From contig NZ_JAMXLB010000001.1 of assembly GCF_024054195.1 (NCBI RefSeq), positions 3,668,627 to 3,702,098 on the forward strand: a stretch of 33,472 bases of DNA. Reading direction: 5' to 3'. Below are positions 31,468 to 33,472 of this stretch, in pieces. A program made the translations under genes and the position numbers. The notes beneath the pieces are model-generated. The model was not told where the DNA came from, made no database searches, and was given only the letters and a program-made list of their open reading frames with translations. This DNA is from Flavobacterium sp. NRK F7 (GTDB taxonomy: Bacteria; Bacteroidota; Bacteroidia; Flavobacteriales; Flavobacteriaceae). The first letter of the stretch is position 1. Each line of letters opens with the position of its first letter.

Positions 31468-32554
31468 ATTTAAAATACGAAAAATTATGATTATTCTCTA
31501 TTTTTAAGAGACTTTCATATATCAATCGAATTACATTCTCAACATCTTCTCTGTGTACCATTTCTACCGTGGTATGCATATATCGTAGAGGCAATGATAT
31601 TAATGCCGAGGCTACACCACCATTGCTATATGCAAAAGCATCAGTGTCTGTTCCAGTTACTCTTGAAGTTGCATGTCGTTGAAATGGAATTTTGTTCGCT
31701 TCTGCTGTATCCACAATCATTTCTCGAAGTACATTTTGAGTAGCTGGAGCATATGCAATAACAGGTCCTTTACCCATTTTTAAATCGCCTTCAATTTTTT
31801 TATCAATCATTGGAGTAGTGGTATCATGGCAAACATCGGTAACTATAGCTACATTTGGTTTAATGGTTTGTGTAATCATCTCCGCACCACGTAAACCAAT
31901 TTCTTCTTGGACTGAATTCACTATATATAATCCAAAAGGGAGCTCTTTTTTGTTTTCTTTGAGTAAACGGGCTACTTCAGCAATCATAAAGCCACCCATT
32001 CTATTGTCTATCGCTCTGCAAATAAATTTGTTCTCATTTAAAATTTCAAAAGCATCAGGATAAGTAACTACACAACCCACATGAATGCCTAATTTTTCCA
32101 CTTCTTCTTTTGTTTCACAACCACAATCAATAAAAATATTATCTATTCTGGCAGGTTCTTCTTTAGATTTATTTCGGGTATGAATGGCAGGCCAACCAAA
32201 AACTCCTTTTACAATTCCTTTTTTTGTGTGAATGTGAACGCGTTTCGATGGAGCAATCATATGATCACTTCCACCATTTCGTATCACATATATAAAACCA
32301 TCATCAGTAATATAATTAACATACCATGAAATTTCATCACTATGACCTTCTATAACTACTTTAAATGGCGCTTCAGGATTAATAACCCCAACAGCCGTAC
32401 CATATATATCGGTAATAAATGTATCTACATAAGGTTTTAAATAATCCATCCATAACTTTTGCCCTTCCGATTCATATCCAGTTGGGGAAGCATTATTTAA
32501 ATAGTTTTCTAAAAAAGTAAGTGATGCTTTGTTTAATAACGATTTAGAACTCAT
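31466..32554 (-). CDS. M42 family metallo-aminopeptidase
   Basis: The 362-residue cytosolic dinuclear-metal aminopeptidase (TET/PepA-type, also annotated as endoglucanase-like by error) shows the expected metal-site blocks in order. They are VIEGHSDEISW (His), AIDNRMGG (Asp), VNSVQEEIGLRGA (Glu-Glu, catalytic), VTDVCHDTTTP (Asp) and the late LRYMHTTVEMVH (His). The inserted dimerisation/PDZ-like domain lies at about residues 80-165. It likely trims peptides in the cytoplasm. The gene is divergent from the DUF4294 gene, and the pairing is typical of Flavobacteria as I recall. Confidence 0.93.
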   Translation of the reverse strand: MSSKSLLNKASLTFLENYLNNASPTGYESEGQKLWMDYLKPYVDTFITDIYGTAVGVINPEAPFKVVIEGHSDEISWYVNYITDDGFIYVIRNGGSDHMIAPSKRVHIHTKKGIVKGVFGWPAIHTRNKSKEEPARIDNIFIDCGCETKEEVEKLGIHVGCVVTYPDAFEILNENKFICRAIDNRMGGFMIAEVARLLKENKKELPFGLYIVNSVQEEIGLRGAEMITQTIKPNVAIVTDVCHDTTTPMIDKKIEGDLKMGKGPVIAYAPATQNVLREMIVDTAEANKIPFQRHATSRVTGTDTDAFAYSNGGVASALISLPLRYMHTTVEMVHREDVENVIRLIYESLLKIENNHNFSYFK

Positions 32555-32613
32555 AAAATATTTATTTTTTTGCTAAATTATAAAATTGGTTCAAGACTTA
32601 TTCATTATTTAAT

Positions 32614-32621
32614 TATTTTTG
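32614..32621 (+). promoter_or_regulatory. Promoter box for the DUF4294 gene
   Basis: TATTTTTG matches TAnnTTTG and ends 17 bp before the ATG. An upstream TTG (32586-32588) is 25 bp away, slightly long. Confidence 0.4.
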
Positions 32622-32637
32622 AGTATAATTTTAAGCT

Positions 32638-33327
32638 ATGAAAAATTACATTATTTGTTTATTTGTTTTGACAAGTATATCATTAAAAGCTCAAATACAA
32701 GATACGTTGCGTATGAATGCTCAAGATTCAACACTTTTGTATTCCATACAATTGGATGAAATTGTAGTTTCAAAAAATGATATCTCAGGCTTAGATGAAG
32801 AAAGAAAGAAGTTGCTTATCTTAAAAAGAAGAGTATATAAGACCTATCCTTATGCAAAATTAACTTCAGAAAAATTATTGCAATTGAATGCAACAATGGC
32901 AAAACTGAAAACCAAAAAAGAAAAAAAGAAATATTTTAAAATTGTAGAAAAGTATTTACAAGAAGAATTCGAACCCAAATTGAAAAAATTATCTAGAAAA
33001 GATGGGCAAATTTTAGTAAAACTCATTAATAGACAAACCGGCGAAACTACTTTTGATCTTATCAAAGAATATAAAAGCGGTTGGAAAGCTTTTTGGTCAA
33101 ACAATACTGCTAAACTTTTCGACATTAATATTAAAGAAGAATACAAACCATACGATAGACTGGAAGATTTTCATATTGAAAGTATTCTTGTAACCGCTTT
33201 TAGACAAGGGAGTCTCGAAAATCAAGCGTCAGCAAAACCAATTGATTTAACCCAACTGGCATCAACTTGGAAAGAAAAGATAAAAAAGATGAAAGAAGAG
33301 CGTTTGGCAAAAGAAGATAATAATTAG
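32638..33327 (+). CDS. DUF4294 domain protein, exported
   Basis: The 229-residue protein has a signal peptide (MKNYIICLFVLTSISLKAQ). The DUF4294 domain follows: LILKRRVYKTYPYAKLTSEK, KIVEKYLQEEFEPKLKKLSR, then KDGQILVKLINRQTGETTFD and GWKAFWSNNTAKLFDINIKE, ending in YDRLEDFHIESIL. The C-terminus is a lysine-rich helix (WKEKIKKMKEERLAKEDNN). The family is restricted to Bacteroidota and has no known activity. It is divergent from the M42 peptidase gene. Confidence 0.9.
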   Translation: MKNYIICLFVLTSISLKAQIQDTLRMNAQDSTLLYSIQLDEIVVSKNDISGLDEERKKLLILKRRVYKTYPYAKLTSEKLLQLNATMAKLKTKKEKKKYFKIVEKYLQEEFEPKLKKLSRKDGQILVKLINRQTGETTFDLIKEYKSGWKAFWSNNTAKLFDINIKEEYKPYDRLEDFHIESILVTAFRQGSLENQASAKPIDLTQLASTWKEKIKKMKEERLAKEDNN

Positions 33328-33339
33328 GAGCAGAGGTTT

Positions 33340-33472
33340 AGTAGTATCAAGCTATCTGTTCCCGCTTTTCGTTCTATCTTTTTATTTTTTGGGAAAAAAA
33401 TAAAAAGGATGCCACTACAATCGGGGCTATTAGAGGTTTTTTGTTATTTAGGAGTTATTTTTCTTTTTACCT
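33340..33472 (+). ncRNA. Structured intergenic element at the right edge (possible flavobacterial RNA or repeat, cut by the window)
   Basis: A 13-bp stem (33378-33390 with 33395-33407, CTTTTTATTTTTT against AAAAAATAAAAAG) is flanked by CTGTTCCCGC on the left and CGGGGCTATT on the right. The CCCG/CGGG words can pair over about 60 nt. The words CTGTTCCCGC, TCGTTCTATC and AATCGGGGCT are ones I have the impression of meeting repeatedly between flavobacterial genes. The 3' end is not in the window. Identity is not established. Confidence 0.4.

Overview
The window is AT-rich DNA from a member of the Bacteroidota, most likely a Flavobacteriaceae species. The evidence is the pair gldG/gldF (gliding-associated ABC transporter), a DUF4294 gene beside an M42 aminopeptidase, secreted proteins carrying the flavobacterial VGIGTTNP motif, and several promoters of the Bacteroidota TTTG / TAnnTTTG type instead of -35/-10 boxes. 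No rRNA, tRNA or CRISPR array was recognised.

Layout. (1) 1-3000: the 3' part of an RHS-repeat polymorphic toxin with an HHxxP (AHH-like, HNH/EndoVII superfamily) nuclease tip, followed at once by its presumed immunity gene. (2) 3000-8500: accessory, defence-like DNA on the minus strand. It holds a frameshifted rifampin ADP-ribosyltransferase gene (arr), an orphan possibly GNAT-like protein, an abortive-infection (Abi_C) protein, a PIN-domain (DUF4935-like) nuclease and an OLD-family ATPase/TOPRIM nuclease. The OLD gene is bracketed by a 15/16-bp inverted repeat. (3) 8500-14150: core of an integrative element in two minus-strand operons. One carries a zinc-ribbon/HTH protein, a tyrosine integrase and an orphan; the other carries an excisionase-like HTH protein, a zinc-ribbon protein, a replication-initiator-like protein and a DnaC/IstB-like ATPase. 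Operator-like repeats overlap both promoters. The element abuts the 3' end of mnmE. (4) 14200-33472: ordinary chromosome. It contains mnmE, two DUF547 paralogues flanking a membrane-anchored MutS-like ATPase, dnaN, gldG-gldF, an ABM-domain gene, a SAM hydrolase, phoH, an archaeal-type (GH13_7-like) alpha-amylase lipoprotein, an SDR, small membrane and outer-membrane proteins, purC, a secreted VGIGTTNP protein, an M42 peptidase and a DUF4294 protein.

Most interesting point. Two adjacent, unrelated defence-type proteins (Abi_C and PIN) both end in an acidic run followed by Asp-Leu-Pro-Phe. This is the C-terminal docking peptide of bacterial single-stranded-DNA-binding protein (SSB). Together with the neighbouring OLD nuclease it suggests a defence module that plugs into, or monitors, the SSB-centred replication/repair hub. 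That is inference from sequence and needs testing.

Other notable structure: an approximately 110-bp attC-like palindrome between the OLD and PIN genes; 7-bp tandem repeats of three families around and inside mnmE; paired palindromes in the 620-bp non-coding stretch left of the element core; and a structured intergenic element at the right edge.
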